DNA from: Paenibacillus artemisiicola
GTDB taxonomy: Bacteria; Bacillota; Bacilli; Paenibacillales; Paenibacillaceae
Length of the DNA stretch: 64,000 bases
Reading direction: 5' to 3'
Assembly (NCBI RefSeq): GCF_017652985.1
Contig: NZ_JAGGDJ010000008.1
Location: 109,001 to 173,000, forward strand
Numbering within the stretch: the first letter of the stretch is position 1; each line of letters starts with the position of its first letter. The notes beneath the pieces were generated by a model that saw only the letters and a list, made by a program, of their open reading frames with translations, was not told the DNA's origin and did not search any database. A program made the position numbers and the translations under genes. This document shows, piece by piece, positions 24,882-37,027 of this stretch.

Positions 24882-26042
24882 TCAGACGGCGACCTCGCGT
24901 TTGCGGAAGAACGATTTCAGCGCGTTGTACACTTCGCCTTTTTCCTTGATGACGTAATGCATGAAGTTCGGCAGATTGATGTGCTTGTAAGCCGACATGA
25001 GCGTGCTGGAGCGGTTGTACTGGTTCACTTCGCCGTAGCCGAACAGGTTGGCGCGCTTCAGCAGCTCGCCGATCAGCTTGACGCAGCGCTCGTTGTCGCT
25101 CGTCAGGTTGTCGCCGTCGGAGAAGTGGAAGGGGTAGATGTTGTATTTCGAAGGCGGATACCGGCTGTCGATAATGTCGAGCGCTTTAATGTAAGCGGAA
25201 GAGCAGATCGTGCCGCCGCTTTCGCCGCGGGTGAAGAATTCCTCCTCCGTCACTTCCTTCGCCTCGGTATGATGCGCGATGAAGACGATCTCCACGTGCT
25301 CGTATTGATGCCGGAGGAAGCGCGTCATCCAGAAGAAGAAGCTGCGCGCGACGTATTTCTCGAAGCTGCCCATGCTGCCGCTCGTATCCATCATCGCCAG
25401 AATGACGGCGTTGGACTGCGGCTTCACGATTTCTTCCCACGTCTTGTAGCGCAGATCGTCCGGCGAGATGCCGTGGATGCCCGGCGCGCCGCTTGTCGCG
25501 TTGCGCTTCAGGTTTTCGAGGATGGTCCGCTTCTTGTCGATGTTGGACATGATGCCTTTCTTGCGGATGTCGTTGAACCGGATTTCCTTCGTTTCCAGCT
25601 GGTCGCGGTCCTTCTGCTTCAGGAAGGGCAGCTCCAGCTCCTCGAAAAGCATCGTCTCGAGCTCCGCGAGGCTGATTTCCGCTTCGACGATGTCCTCGCC
25701 GGGCTGGTCGCCGGCGTTTTCGCCTTTGCCGCCCTTTTGCGCGGAAGCGGGATCGACGCCGAGCACGTCGCCGACTTGGCTGTCGCCGTCGCCTTGGCCG
25801 ACGTGCTTGTTTTTGTTGAAATTATAGACGAACCGGAATTCGTCGAGACTGCGGATGGGCACTTTGATGACATGCTTGCCGTCCGACATGATGATGTTTT
25901 CCTCGGAGACCAGGTCGGGCAAGTTTTGTTTGATCGCTTCGCGTACCTTTTGTTGGTGTCTGGCTTGATCTTGATGTCCCTTCCGGTGCAGCGACCAGTC
26001 CTCACGCGACACGGTATACAGCGTTCCGTTGTCCTCTGCCAT
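24882..26042 (-). CDS. yhbH: YhbH sporulation protein (DUF444, VWA-like)
   Basis: 386 residues; GGAGGTG lies 8 bp before the ATG. The N-terminal half is charged and Gly/Asp-rich ([25 protein letters not shown]). The C-terminal half is a von Willebrand A-like domain with the MIDAS metal motif DTSGSMG and a later [10 protein letters not shown]. It is the homologue of E. coli YeaH, partner of the YeaG (PrkA) kinase, and is mother-cell expressed in Bacillus. Here a SigE-like promoter is visible and prkA is 9 kb away rather than adjacent. Confidence 0.93.
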   Translation of the reverse strand: MAEDNGTLYTVSREDWSLHRKGHQDQARHQQKVREAIKQNLPDLVSEENIIMSDGKHVIKVPIRSLDEFRFVYNFNKNKHVGQGDGDSQVGDVLGVDPASAQKGGKGENAGDQPGEDIVEAEISLAELETMLFEELELPFLKQKDRDQLETKEIRFNDIRKKGIMSNIDKKRTILENLKRNATSGAPGIHGISPDDLRYKTWEEIVKPQSNAVILAMMDTSGSMGSFEKYVARSFFFWMTRFLRHQYEHVEIVFIAHHTEAKEVTEEEFFTRGESGGTICSSAYIKALDIIDSRYPPSKYNIYPFHFSDGDNLTSDNERCVKLIGELLKRANLFGYGEVNQYNRSSTLMSAYKHINLPNFMHYVIKEKGEVYNALKSFFRKREVAV

Positions 26043-26080
26043 GCGTAGACACCTCCATGACCAAATGCTTGTTGTTATTC

Positions 26081-26107
26081 ATTGTATTCAGGACGCCGCG
26101 CGATATG
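26081..26107 (-). promoter_or_regulatory. SigE-like promoter of yhbH
   Basis: On the complement, CATATC (26107-26102), 13 bp, AATACAAT (26088-26081; 7 of 8 to CATACAAT), about 40 bp before the start codon. Confidence 0.55.
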
Positions 26108-26161
26108 TGAAGCAAAATGCCCAAGGGGAAGCGCCCGATTGTCCCGCGGCGCCGGATGGCA

Positions 26162-26198
26162 GCGCGAAAAAGACCGCGGTCCATGAAGGACGCGGTCT
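26162..26198 (-). terminator. Terminator after the small membrane protein gene
   Basis: AGACCGCG-G-TCC (26171-26182) pairs with GGACGCGGTCT (26188-26198) with one bulge. On the complement TTTTTCG follows. Confidence 0.65.
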
Positions 26199-26219
26199 CC
26201 CGGCAAACCGTTTCGCGGG

Positions 26220-26675
26220 TTACGAAGCGGTTCCGCCCAGGGCGAGCCCGAGCACGATCAAGCCGACGAAGCCGACCGGCAGCAGCGCGCTGACGATGAT
26301 GCCGATGATCGGGAACGTCTTGGTTTTGTTTTTGGAGCAGGCGCCGACGATGCCGAGGATCAGGCCGACGAGGCTGCCGGCGAAGGAGACGAGCATGAGC
26401 AGGCCCGCCACGAGAACGGGCATGACGGCGTTCACGTCGCTGAACCGGGTCTCCAGGTCGGCGCGCAGCTGATTGTAGTTGCTCTCGTTCCCGAACTGGT
26501 CCATAATAAAGGTTGTCGTCATGACGATGGCCACGGCGAAGAGGATTAGGCTGAGCAGCCCGATGACGAACGAAGCGATGCCCAGCTTGGATTGGGTTTT
26601 CTTCGGCGCGCCCTCGTCCGGATCGGGCGGGTACCCATAGGGCGATTGGCCGTGATCTGCGTGATAGTCATTCAA
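26220..26675 (-). CDS. Small membrane protein with Pro/Tyr-rich N-terminus (DUF4190-like)
   Basis: 151 residues from a TTG start with GGAGG 10 bp upstream; an upstream in-frame ATG at 26711 lacks a site. A soluble N-terminus (DYHADHGQSPYGYPPDPDEG) precedes three or four membrane helices: LGIASFVIGLLSLILFAVAI, VLVAGLLMLVSFAGSLVGLI and IGIIVSALLPVGFVGLIVLG. The loop between the first two helices is acidic. The layout resembles DUF4190 proteins. Function is unknown and no partner gene is evident. Confidence 0.6.
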   Translation of the reverse strand: MNDYHADHGQSPYGYPPDPDEGAPKKTQSKLGIASFVIGLLSLILFAVAIVMTTTFIMDQFGNESNYNQLRADLETRFSDVNAVMPVLVAGLLMLVSFAGSLVGLILGIVGACSKNKTKTFPIIGIIVSALLPVGFVGLIVLGLALGGTAS

Positions 26676-26772
26676 GGGGATCTCTCCTCCGCGTCGTTCG
26701 ATATCGTACATTTTATCTTACATTTTATCTTATTTTACAAACCTTGGAAAGAGAAAGGGCGGATACGCGTAG

Positions 26773-27159
26773 ATGTTTAACAAATACGGGGCTTACGGGG
26801 CGATTCACGCCCTGCTCGCCGTCGCGCTGGGCGCCTTCGGGGCGCACGGGCTGAAGGCGAAATTGTCGGAGGAAATGCTGAACGTCTTCGAAACGGGCGT
26901 CCGTTACCATATGTTTCACGCCATCGGCCTGCTGCTCCTCGCCCTGGCCGCGGACCGGATCGGCCGAAGCAACAACGCGATCCGCTGGGCCGCGCGGCTG
27001 ATGCACCTCGGCATCTTCCTCTTCTCGGGCAGTCTTTACGCGCTCAGCCTGTCGGACGTGAAGTGGCTCGGCATCATTACGCCGTTCGGCGGCCTGGCGT
27101 TCATCGCCGCGTGGGGACTCGCCGCGTATTCCATCTGGAGAGCGAAGGGCAGCGAGTAA
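26773..27159 (+). CDS. DUF423 family membrane protein
   Basis: 128 residues with four predicted helices. GAIHALLAVALGAFGAHGL and ETGVRYHMFHAIGLLLL are typical of the DUF423 (YwdK/YgdD) family of small inner-membrane proteins of unknown function. GAAAGGGCGG lies upstream of the ATG. Monocistronic, ended by a strong bidirectional terminator. Confidence 0.85.
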   Translation: MFNKYGAYGAIHALLAVALGAFGAHGLKAKLSEEMLNVFETGVRYHMFHAIGLLLLALAADRIGRSNNAIRWAARLMHLGIFLFSGSLYALSLSDVKWLGIITPFGGLAFIAAWGLAAYSIWRAKGSE

Positions 27160-27245
27160 GCGTACGGGACGGCCTGGCCTCATTTGCGGCAACGCATCGC
27201 CTGCTCCGACGAGCAGGACGAATAGCCAAGAACGGATAACGATCG

Positions 27246-27290
27246 CCAAAAGAGCCGCGCCGCCTATCCCAGGCGTCGCGGCTCTTTTGG
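27246..27290. terminator. Bidirectional terminator
   Basis: CCAAAAGAGCCGCG (27246-27259) pairs perfectly with CGCGGCTCTTTTGG (27277-27290), with CGCCT/AGGCG inside. Confidence 0.85.
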
Positions 27291-27298
27291 CGTGTGCG

Positions 27299-27772
27299 TC
27301 AATTCATCTCGTCGATCTCGTTCAGGCCGAACGTGTAGACCTGCTTCTCGTCCACATGGTACACCGTCAGCGACTGCGCGGCCTCGTCCAGCTTGATGAC
27401 CCGGCACGGCATGTTCAGCTTCGTGCCCGCGCCCTTGTTGACGCTAATTCGGATCAGCGCGTTGCTCGCGATGCTGTCCGCGATCCGCCGCATGACGGGC
27501 GATCCGATCGGCGAGGGCTCCGGCGGCCGCGTGCCGGATTCGGCCGGGACGGGAATGGGCTTAGGCTCGGCCAGGGCTTCCAAGGCCGCGATCAGGCGGC
27601 CCAGCTCCGCGCCGGAATTGATCCGGTAGTCGGCGAAGCCGGCCTCGTTCAGCAGGCGCAGCAGCCGTTCCAGCGCCTTGGCGGCGGACTCGCTTTCGAC
27701 AAGCAGATCGACGTTGAACAGATGCGCGTTCGGCCGTTCGGCGCGTTGATTCGTAGGATTCATTGGATTCAT
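27299..27772 (-). CDS. Hypothetical protein, 157 residues
   Basis: Not recognised. A helical N-terminal half (SESAAKALERLLRLLNEAGF) is followed by a proline-rich linker (PKPIPVPAESGTRPPEPSP) and a compact C-terminal segment of alternating hydrophobic residues. That segment (LNMPCRVIKLDEAAQSLTVY, then VDEKQVYTFGLNEIDEM) looks like a small beta barrel. Start ATG has GGAG 9 bp upstream. No signal peptide or membrane helix. It could be a small RNA- or protein-binding adaptor, but nothing in the context tests that. Confidence 0.6.
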   Translation of the reverse strand: MNPMNPTNQRAERPNAHLFNVDLLVESESAAKALERLLRLLNEAGFADYRINSGAELGRLIAALEALAEPKPIPVPAESGTRPPEPSPIGSPVMRRIADSIASNALIRISVNKGAGTKLNMPCRVIKLDEAAQSLTVYHVDEKQVYTFGLNEIDEMN

Positions 27773-27977
27773 GGGACCAATCTCCGCTTAGTTCGATAGT
27801 AACCCCATCATACCACTAAAGACCCGGGTTATGTAGTCCTAATTGCGAAGCGGATCGGCTTCGATCGAAGGCGCGGCGACCGTGCAAATCGCCAACACTC
27901 CGAACCCCGGACCCGCATATAGTGAAGAAGCGATTCAAGAAGGAAATGCTGGTGCATCGCGGGAGGAGGTGGCTCGG

Positions 27978-28283
27978 ATGATGCGAATGGTTCCTATTCC
28001 GCTTGCGGACGGCAGCACGGCGCTCGGCGTCGAAGTGCTTCTGCCGAAGACGACGCTGCTCGCCGTGACGACGGATAAAGGCTATATCATGTGCGGCGCG
28101 CTCGACGTCGCGCTGCTGAACGACCGGTTGAAGGATCGGGGCATTATCGCCGGCCGTGCGGTCGGCGTCAGGACGCTGGAGGAATTGATGGAAGCGCCGC
28201 TCGAATCGGTAACGGGGAAAGCGGAATCGCTCGGCATTACGGTCGGGATGAAAGGGGCGGACGCCCTGCTCTTGATGGTATAG
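27978..28283 (+). CDS. yunC: YunC-like DUF1805 protein
   Basis: 102 residues from the first of two tandem ATGs, with AGGAGG 8 bp upstream. The core LLPKTTLLAVTTDKGYIMCG, ALDVALLNDRLKDRGIIAGRA and VGVRTLEELMEAPLESVT closely matches the YunC family. Structures of this family are known but the function is not. In Bacillus yunC lies beside the nucleotidase gene yunD; here a YunD-like gene lies 12 kb downstream. The frame extends upstream to 27843 but without a start site. Confidence 0.8.
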   Translation: MMRMVPIPLADGSTALGVEVLLPKTTLLAVTTDKGYIMCGALDVALLNDRLKDRGIIAGRAVGVRTLEELMEAPLESVTGKAESLGITVGMKGADALLLMV

Positions 28284-28316
28284 ATCACCGCGACGACGGA
28301 CGCGGACGCATGAAAT

Positions 28317-28359
28317 AAGGCAGCCCGGTACGATGATTCATCGTGCCGGGCTGCCTTTC
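28317..28359. terminator. Bidirectional terminator
   Basis: AGGCAGCCCGG-TACGATG pairs with CATCGTGCCGGGCTGCCT, followed by TTCTT; it lies between convergent yunC and mtnA. Confidence 0.8.
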
Positions 28360-28374
28360 TTGCGTTCGTGCGAA

Positions 28375-29442
28375 TCAGACGTTGTCGAACAGCTTCTTGA
28401 GATTGACGTCGAACGGCGGGCGAACGATGCCTTTCTCGGTGATGATCGCGGTTACGTACTCGTGCGGCGTAACGTCGAACGCGGGATTGAACACTTTCAC
28501 GCCTACCGGCGCCGTGCGCTTGCCGAATCCTTCCGTAATCTCTTCCGCGCTGCGTTCTTCGATCGGAATTTGGTCGCCGGACGGCGTGTTCAGATCGATC
28601 GTCGACAGCGGGCAGGCGACGTAGAACGGAATGTTGTGCGCCTTGGCGAGCACGGCCACGCTGTACGTGCCGATCTTGTTGGCGACGTCGCCGTTGGCCG
28701 CGACGCGGTCCGTGCCGACGATGACGGCGTCGACCCAGCCCTTGCTCATGACCATGCCGGCCATGTTGTCGCAGATCAGCGTCACGTCGACGCCGGCCTG
28801 CTGCAGCTCGAACGCGGTCAGCCGCGCGCCCTGCAGCACCGGGCGCGTCTCGTCCGCGAAGACGCGAAGCGCGATGCCCTGCTCCTGCGCGAGATAGAAC
28901 GGCGCGAGCGCCGTGCCGTATTTCGCCGTCGCGAGGCCGCCGGCGTTGCAGTGGGTCAGAACGCCCATGCCGTCCGCGAACAGCGTCAGCGCGTGCTCGC
29001 CGATGAGGCGGTTCGTCGCTTCGTCCTCGCTCTGGATGGCGATCGCTTCCTGCAGGAGCGCCTCCTTGCCGGACGCGAGATCGGCGTCCGACGCGGCGAG
29101 CGCTTCGGCGCGCGCCTTCATGCGGTCGAGCGCCCAGAACAGGTTGACGGCCGTCGGGCGCGACGTCGCGAGGTAAGCGGCCGCGTCGCGCACCGCCTGG
29201 AGCCAGGCGGGCTTGTCACCTTCGGTTTCGCGGCTGCCGAGCACGACGCCGTACGCGGCGGCGATGCCGATCGCCGGCGCGCCGCGGACCTTCAGGTGCC
29301 GGATCGCCTCCCAGACGTCTTCTTTGGAGACGAGCGGCAAATAAACGATTTCTTCGGGCAGCAGCCGCTGGTCGAGCAGATCGAGCCGCGATCCGGACCA
29401 GATGACGGATTGCAAGCCTTGGTAAGTCGTGGATTCGGTCAT
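28375..29442 (-). CDS. mtnA: S-methyl-5-thioribose-1-phosphate isomerase
   Basis: Converts methylthioribose-1-phosphate to methylthioribulose-1-phosphate in methionine salvage. 355 residues from the ATG at 29442, which has AAGGAAAGG about 9 bp upstream; an ATG at 29451 abuts the site. Motifs: [14 protein letters not shown], the catalytic cysteine in [11 protein letters not shown] and [19 protein letters not shown] with the catalytic aspartate. It follows mtnK by 16 bp in a two-gene operon, with its ribosome binding site partly in the mtnK stop region. Confidence 0.94.
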   Translation of the reverse strand: MTESTTYQGLQSVIWSGSRLDLLDQRLLPEEIVYLPLVSKEDVWEAIRHLKVRGAPAIGIAAAYGVVLGSRETEGDKPAWLQAVRDAAAYLATSRPTAVNLFWALDRMKARAEALAASDADLASGKEALLQEAIAIQSEDEATNRLIGEHALTLFADGMGVLTHCNAGGLATAKYGTALAPFYLAQEQGIALRVFADETRPVLQGARLTAFELQQAGVDVTLICDNMAGMVMSKGWVDAVIVGTDRVAANGDVANKIGTYSVAVLAKAHNIPFYVACPLSTIDLNTPSGDQIPIEERSAEEITEGFGKRTAPVGVKVFNPAFDVTPHEYVTAIITEKGIVRPPFDVNLKKLFDNV

Positions 29443-29458
29443 GTCGTTCATCCTTTCC

Positions 29459-30679
29459 TTATGCCTTCGCCGCCGACGAAGCCGATTGAACGGCGGCAAT
29501 CACCTGATGGATGGAAGCGGCGCCGCGGTTCAGCTTGATCAGCGATTTGCCGATGCGCAGGGCGAGCCGCTGGGCGCGCTCGCGCGCCGACGCGTCCTCG
29601 AGCTTGTCGATGTCGGCGACGTGCGCCAAGCCGACGACGCGGCGCACCATCTTGCAGCCGGCGAAGCCGACCGTATCCTGCAGCAGGCGGCGCATGTAGG
29701 CTTCCTTGTAGCCCGGCGCGGCGTTCGCCAGCCGGTCGACGCCGTGCTCGTTCCAGAGCGCGAGGAATTTCTCCTCGAACTGGGTCCAGATGTCCGCGAC
29801 GGTCTCGAGCAGGTAGTCGCGGTACCGCTCGCGCTCCGCGTCGGACTTGTCCCAGCCTTCGCGGGAAGCGTAGTTCAGCAGCAGATTCGCCAGCACCGCG
29901 CCGATATCGAAGCCCATCGGGCCGTAGTACGCGAACTCGGGGTCGATGACCTTCGTCGATTCCGGCGTGATGAAGATGCTGCCCGTGTGCAGGTCGCCGT
30001 GGAGCAGCGCCTGCGCGTGCGTCAAAAACTTCTCGCGGAGCAGGGCGACCTCCAGATGCAGCTCCCCGTCGCTCCAGAGCGCCTGCGCTTCGTCGCGGAT
30101 GGCTTCATCGAAGCTGTTGGTGTCGGCGTCGCGGTACGGATCGTCGAAGATCAGGTCTTCCGTGATTTTGCACAGCTCGGGATTGGTGAAGCTGCGGGCG
30201 AGCAGCTTCTTGTCCTGCTGGTTGTGCCCGAGGTCGCTCGTGAAGAACAGCGTCCGCGCCAGGAACGTCGAGATATGGCCGGCGAAGAGGGGATAGCGGA
30301 TGCCTTTCATCAAGCCCTGGCGCATGATGACGTGGTCGCTCAGGTCTTCCATGACCGTCAGCGCGAGCTCCGCGTCGTACAGGTACACCGCCGGCACGAG
30401 GCCCGGCGCCAGCTTGCCTTCCAGGATGAGCGCTTCGCTCTCGATGCGCGCGCGGTCGAGCGTGAGCGGCCACGACTCGCCGACGACCTTGGCGTAAGGC
30501 AGCGCCTGCTTCAGGATGATGCTGCGTCCCGCGGCGGGATCTGCGATGTGAAAGACGAGATTCAGGTTGCCGTCCCCGATTTCGCGGCAAGCCAGCTGCG
30601 CGCCCGGCTCGAAGACGCCGTCCAGCTTGCTGGCGATTTCAATCGCTTCGGTTTCGTTTAAAGGATGATAAGCAGACAT
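29459..30679 (-). CDS. mtnK: S-methyl-5-thioribose kinase
   Basis: Phosphorylates methylthioribose with ATP, the step before MtnA. 406 residues with protein-kinase-like fold: glycine-rich [16 protein letters not shown]-binding IILKQALPY, catalytic loop [12 protein letters not shown] and metal-binding [19 protein letters not shown] lies 7 bp before the ATG. Unlike many Bacillus mtnKA operons, no S-box riboswitch is recognisable in the roughly 150 bp leader; only A+T-rich promoter-like sequence is seen at 30750-30775. Confidence 0.94.
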   Translation of the reverse strand: MSAYHPLNETEAIEIASKLDGVFEPGAQLACREIGDGNLNLVFHIADPAAGRSIILKQALPYAKVVGESWPLTLDRARIESEALILEGKLAPGLVPAVYLYDAELALTVMEDLSDHVIMRQGLMKGIRYPLFAGHISTFLARTLFFTSDLGHNQQDKKLLARSFTNPELCKITEDLIFDDPYRDADTNSFDEAIRDEAQALWSDGELHLEVALLREKFLTHAQALLHGDLHTGSIFITPESTKVIDPEFAYYGPMGFDIGAVLANLLLNYASREGWDKSDAERERYRDYLLETVADIWTQFEEKFLALWNEHGVDRLANAAPGYKEAYMRRLLQDTVGFAGCKMVRRVVGLAHVADIDKLEDASARERAQRLALRIGKSLIKLNRGAASIHQVIAAVQSASSAAKA

Positions 30680-30838
30680 GAACTGTCCACCTCCGGATCG
30701 TTAGAGTGGGAGAGAAGTCCCGTCGCGTCGACGTTCGGACCCCAAATATATATAGTATAGCGAAATTTTTTTCGCGTTGGAATACCCGCCTTTGTTATAA
30801 TGATTCTAAACAGACCGAAACGAGGGTGAATCGAGCAG

Positions 30839-31507
30839 ATGAACAGCCTAACGGGAGGCGCGGCGGAGAACGCCGCGATGGAGAATGCGGCTGCCGGGCA
30901 CGCGGCGGCGGAACTGACGGCAGTCAATGCAATCGGACCGGAGCCGTACGTAGCGCTCAAGGAATGGGCGGTCGCGGTCAAGGCGCTTGCCGAAGGCAAG
31001 CAGATCATGGTGCTCCGCAAAGGCGGCATCGCGGAGGAGACGCGGGATTTCCGGTTGAAATCGACGCGGTTCTTCCTGCTTCCCGCCTACGAACACCAGA
31101 GGCCGGAGCTGCTGAAGGAAGCGTACCGGGACGACCTGAAGGCGGCGCTGGACGGCTGGACGCCGGGATCGCCGACGGTGGAGATCGCCGCTTACGCCGA
31201 GGCCGCGGACGACATCGAAATCTTCGATCAGGAGACGGTGGACCGTTTGGCGAATTATCATATCTGGACGGATACATTTACCGAAGAGCGTCTAAAATGG
31301 AAAAGGAAGCAGCCGCTTCATCTGCTGCTCCTGCGCGTGTACCGGCTGGAGCGGCCCGTGACGCTGCCGATGCGGGACGCGTATACGGGCTGCAAGTCCT
31401 GGGTCGGCCTGGAGGATATTCCGGAAGGCCTCCGCGGGCAAGCGGTGCTGAGCGACGCGGAATTCGCCCGGCAGGCGGAAGAGATCCGCGCGGCGATCGC
31501 CCGTTAG
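30839..31507 (+). CDS. DUF1802 family protein
   Basis: 222 residues. After an Ala/Asn-rich N-terminus, the conserved DUF1802 core begins at about 38: YVALKEWAVAVKALAEGKQIMVLRKGGI, read here as ALKEWAVAVKAL and MVLRKGGI, then FFLLPAYEHQRPELLK. The C-terminal YTGCKSWVGLE is also typical. Function is unknown. An extended -10, TGT-TATAAT (30793-30801), lies 37 bp upstream and GAGGGTG precedes the ATG. It diverges from mtnK. Confidence 0.8.
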   Translation: MNSLTGGAAENAAMENAAAGHAAAELTAVNAIGPEPYVALKEWAVAVKALAEGKQIMVLRKGGIAEETRDFRLKSTRFFLLPAYEHQRPELLKEAYRDDLKAALDGWTPGSPTVEIAAYAEAADDIEIFDQETVDRLANYHIWTDTFTEERLKWKRKQPLHLLLLRVYRLERPVTLPMRDAYTGCKSWVGLEDIPEGLRGQAVLSDAEFARQAEEIRAAIAR

Positions 31508-31571
31508 CGGAGGGCCCGGATCCCTTGCGGGGACTAGGGCCGATTGCTTTATAAGCGATCATATACTAATA

Positions 31572-31598
31572 TATAATTGAGAATCAGTGAGAATCAGT
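31572..31598 (+). promoter_or_regulatory. suf operon -10 element and tandem repeat
   Basis: TATAAT (31572-31577) with no good -35. It is followed at once by two exact tandem copies of GAGAATCAGT (31579-31588, 31589-31598) over the predicted start point, a plausible operator. Confidence 0.5.
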
Positions 31599-31621
31599 TT
31601 AGAGTGATTACTAAAGAGGAA

Positions 31622-31640
31622 TTGTTTCAATATGAAACAA
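31622..31640. promoter_or_regulatory. Perfect palindrome in the sufC leader
   Basis: TTGTTTCA-ATA-TGAAACAA, 8 bp arms, 26 bp before sufC. There is no T tract, so a regulator site or leader hairpin is more likely than a terminator. It does not match PerR, Fur or IscR consensus by eye. Confidence 0.5.
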
Positions 31641-31666
31641 CGGACTTTCGGAGGGAGCAGCATACC

Positions 31667-32446
31667 ATGGCAACACATTTCAAGATCGACGGCCTGAAGG
31701 CCGCCATCGAAGGCAAAGATATTTTGAAAGGCATCAACCTTGAAATCAAGGGCGGAGAAGTCCATGCCATCATGGGTCCGAACGGTACCGGCAAGAGCAC
31801 GCTGGCGTCGGCGCTCATGGGTCATCCCAAATACGAAGTAACGGACGGCGAAGTCGAGCTGGACGGCGAGAACCTGCTGGAGATGGCGGTCGACGAGCGC
31901 GCCCGCGCGGGTCTGTTCCTCGCGATGCAGTATCCGAGCGAAATCACCGGCGTCACGAACTCCGACTTCCTGCGCAGCGCCATCAACGCCCGCCGCGAGG
32001 AAGGCAAGGAGATCTCGCTCATTAAGTTCATCCGCCAGATGGAAGGCAAGATGAAGGAGCTCGAGATGAATCCCGAGTTCGCGCACCGTTACCTGAACGA
32101 AGGCTTCTCCGGCGGCGAGAAGAAGCGGAACGAAATCCTGCAAATGATGATGCTGGATCCGAAAATCGTCGTCCTCGACGAAATCGATTCCGGCCTCGAC
32201 ATCGACGCGCTCAAAATCGTCGCGAACGGCGTGAACGCGATGCGTTCCGAAGACCGCGGCTTCCTGATCATCACCCACTACCAGCGGCTGCTGAACTATA
32301 TCAAGCCGGATTTCGTTCACGTCATGATGCAGGGCCGCATCGTCAAGTCCGGCGGTCCCGAGCTGGCGGAGCGTCTGGAGAACGAAGGCTACGACTGGGT
32401 CAAAGAAGAACTCGGCATCGTGGACGAAACGGTCGGACAGGTTTAA
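31667..32446 (+). CDS. sufC: Fe-S cluster assembly ATPase SufC
   Basis: A 259-residue ABC ATPase that powers the SufBCD scaffold. Walker A is GPNGTGKST (about 37-45), signature [11 protein letters not shown] and Walker [17 protein letters not shown]. The ATG at 31667 has GGAGGGAG about 9 bp upstream; the frame extends further upstream, but the operator-like palindrome lies there. First gene of sufC-D-S-U-B, the standard Firmicute order. Confidence 0.96.
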   Translation: MATHFKIDGLKAAIEGKDILKGINLEIKGGEVHAIMGPNGTGKSTLASALMGHPKYEVTDGEVELDGENLLEMAVDERARAGLFLAMQYPSEITGVTNSDFLRSAINARREEGKEISLIKFIRQMEGKMKELEMNPEFAHRYLNEGFSGGEKKRNEILQMMMLDPKIVVLDEIDSGLDIDALKIVANGVNAMRSEDRGFLIITHYQRLLNYIKPDFVHVMMQGRIVKSGGPELAERLENEGYDWVKEELGIVDETVGQV

Positions 32447-32467
32447 TTCGGAGAGGAGTTTTTGGAA

Positions 32468-35410
<2,943 letters not shown>

Positions 35411-35481
35411 TAACGCGCCCCGGCGCGAATCATATACGCACTACGTTGGACTTATGAATCAGGAAGAAGGAGGCTGTAACC

Positions 35482-36879
35482 ATGGCGAAGCAAATGCCAG
35501 ATTTGGAAGAGTATAAGTATGGTTTTCGCGACGAGCACAAGGCGATTTTCGAATCCGGAAAAGGGTTGACGCCGGAAGTCGTGCGCACGATCTCGGAAAT
35601 CAAGGGCGAACCGGAGTGGATGCTGGAATTCCGGCTGAAGGCGCTGGAACAGTTCAACAAGATGCCGATGCCGAAATGGGGCGGCAACATGGACGATCTG
35701 GATTTCGACGATATCCAGTATTACGTCCGTCCGTCCGAGAAGCAGGGCAAGACGTGGGAAGAGGTACCGGCCGAAATCAAGGAAACGTTCGACAAGCTGG
35801 GCATTCCGGAAGCGGAGCAGAAGTTCCTCGCCGGCGTATCCGCGCAGTACGAATCCGAGGTCGTCTACCACAGCATGCAGGAAGACCTGGAGAAGCAGGG
35901 CGTCATCTTCACCGACACGGACACGGCGCTTCGCGAATATCCCGAAATCTTCAAGCAATATTTCGGTACGATCATTCCGCCGTCCGACAATAAGTTCGCG
36001 GCGCTGAACAGCGCGGTTTGGTCCGGCGGCAGCTTCATCTACGTGCCGAAGGGCGTCAAATGCGAAATTCCGCTGCAGGCGTACTTCCGGATCAACTCCG
36101 AAAACATGGGCCAATTCGAGCGCACGCTCATCGTAGCCGACGAAGACAGCTTCGTGCACTACGTCGAGGGCTGCACGGCGCCGATCTACAGCACGAACTC
36201 GCTGCACAGCGCGGTCGTCGAAATCCTCGTGCTGAAGAACGCGCGCTGCCGCTACACGACGATCCAGAACTGGGCGCCGAACATCTACAACCTCGTCACC
36301 AAACGCGCCGTCGCGGAAGAGAACGCGACGATGGAATGGGTCGACGGCAACATCGGCTCCAAGCTGACGATGAAATACCCGGCGGTCGTCCTGAAAGGCC
36401 GCGGCGCGAAAGGCATGGTGCTCTCCATCGCCGTCGCGGGCAAAGGCCAGCATCAGGACGCGGGCGCCAAAATGACGCACCTCGCGCCGGACACGACGTC
36501 CACGATCGTCTCCAAGTCGATCAGCAAGCACGGCGGCAAGGTGACGTACCGCGGCCTGGCGTCGTTCGGACGCAACTCCGAAGGCTCCAAGGCGAACATC
36601 AAATGCGATACGCTCATTCTGGATAACCAGTCGACGTCGGATACGATTCCGTACAACGAAATCATGAACGACAACATCACGCTCGAGCACGAGGCGACGG
36701 TATCCAAGGTATCCGAGGACCAGCTGTTCTACCTGATGAGCCGCGGTCTGACGGAAGCGGAAGCGACGCAAATGATCGTCATGGGCTTCATCGAGCCGTT
36801 CACGAAAGAGCTGCCGATGGAATACGCGGTCGAAATGAACCGTTTGATCAAATTCGAAATGGAAGGCTCGATCGGCTAA
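35482..36879 (+). CDS. sufB: Fe-S cluster assembly protein SufB
   Basis: The 465-residue main scaffold subunit. Recognisable segments are [67 protein letters not shown] and, near the end, [34 protein letters not shown] precedes the ATG. It is the last gene of the operon and is followed by a strong terminator. Confidence 0.96.
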   Translation: MAKQMPDLEEYKYGFRDEHKAIFESGKGLTPEVVRTISEIKGEPEWMLEFRLKALEQFNKMPMPKWGGNMDDLDFDDIQYYVRPSEKQGKTWEEVPAEIKETFDKLGIPEAEQKFLAGVSAQYESEVVYHSMQEDLEKQGVIFTDTDTALREYPEIFKQYFGTIIPPSDNKFAALNSAVWSGGSFIYVPKGVKCEIPLQAYFRINSENMGQFERTLIVADEDSFVHYVEGCTAPIYSTNSLHSAVVEILVLKNARCRYTTIQNWAPNIYNLVTKRAVAEENATMEWVDGNIGSKLTMKYPAVVLKGRGAKGMVLSIAVAGKGQHQDAGAKMTHLAPDTTSTIVSKSISKHGGKVTYRGLASFGRNSEGSKANIKCDTLILDNQSTSDTIPYNEIMNDNITLEHEATVSKVSEDQLFYLMSRGLTEAEATQMIVMGFIEPFTKELPMEYAVEMNRLIKFEMEGSIG

Positions 36880-36910
36880 CGAACCGCGTGCGCCGCATCG
36901 CCTCCAATCA

Positions 36911-36956
36911 AAAAAACTCCGGGAAGGCTTCGCCTAGGAAGCTTCCCGGAGTTTTT
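36911..36956. terminator. Terminator of the suf operon
   Basis: AAAAAACTCCGGGAAG (36911-36926) pairs with CTTCCCGGAGTTTTT (36942-36956). It also ends the leftward HD-GYP gene. Confidence 0.85.
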
Positions 36957-37027
36957 GCGTTTCGGATCGTACGGGGATGGAGGATCGAGCAGCGGGCGTA
37001 CGGCCGAAACCTTCGGACGAATAACCT

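Noticed and set aside
31577..31666. N-terminal extension of sufC
   Set aside because: It would encode the promoter-proximal repeats and palindrome, and the ATG at 31667 has a strong ribosome binding site and gives the normal SufC length.
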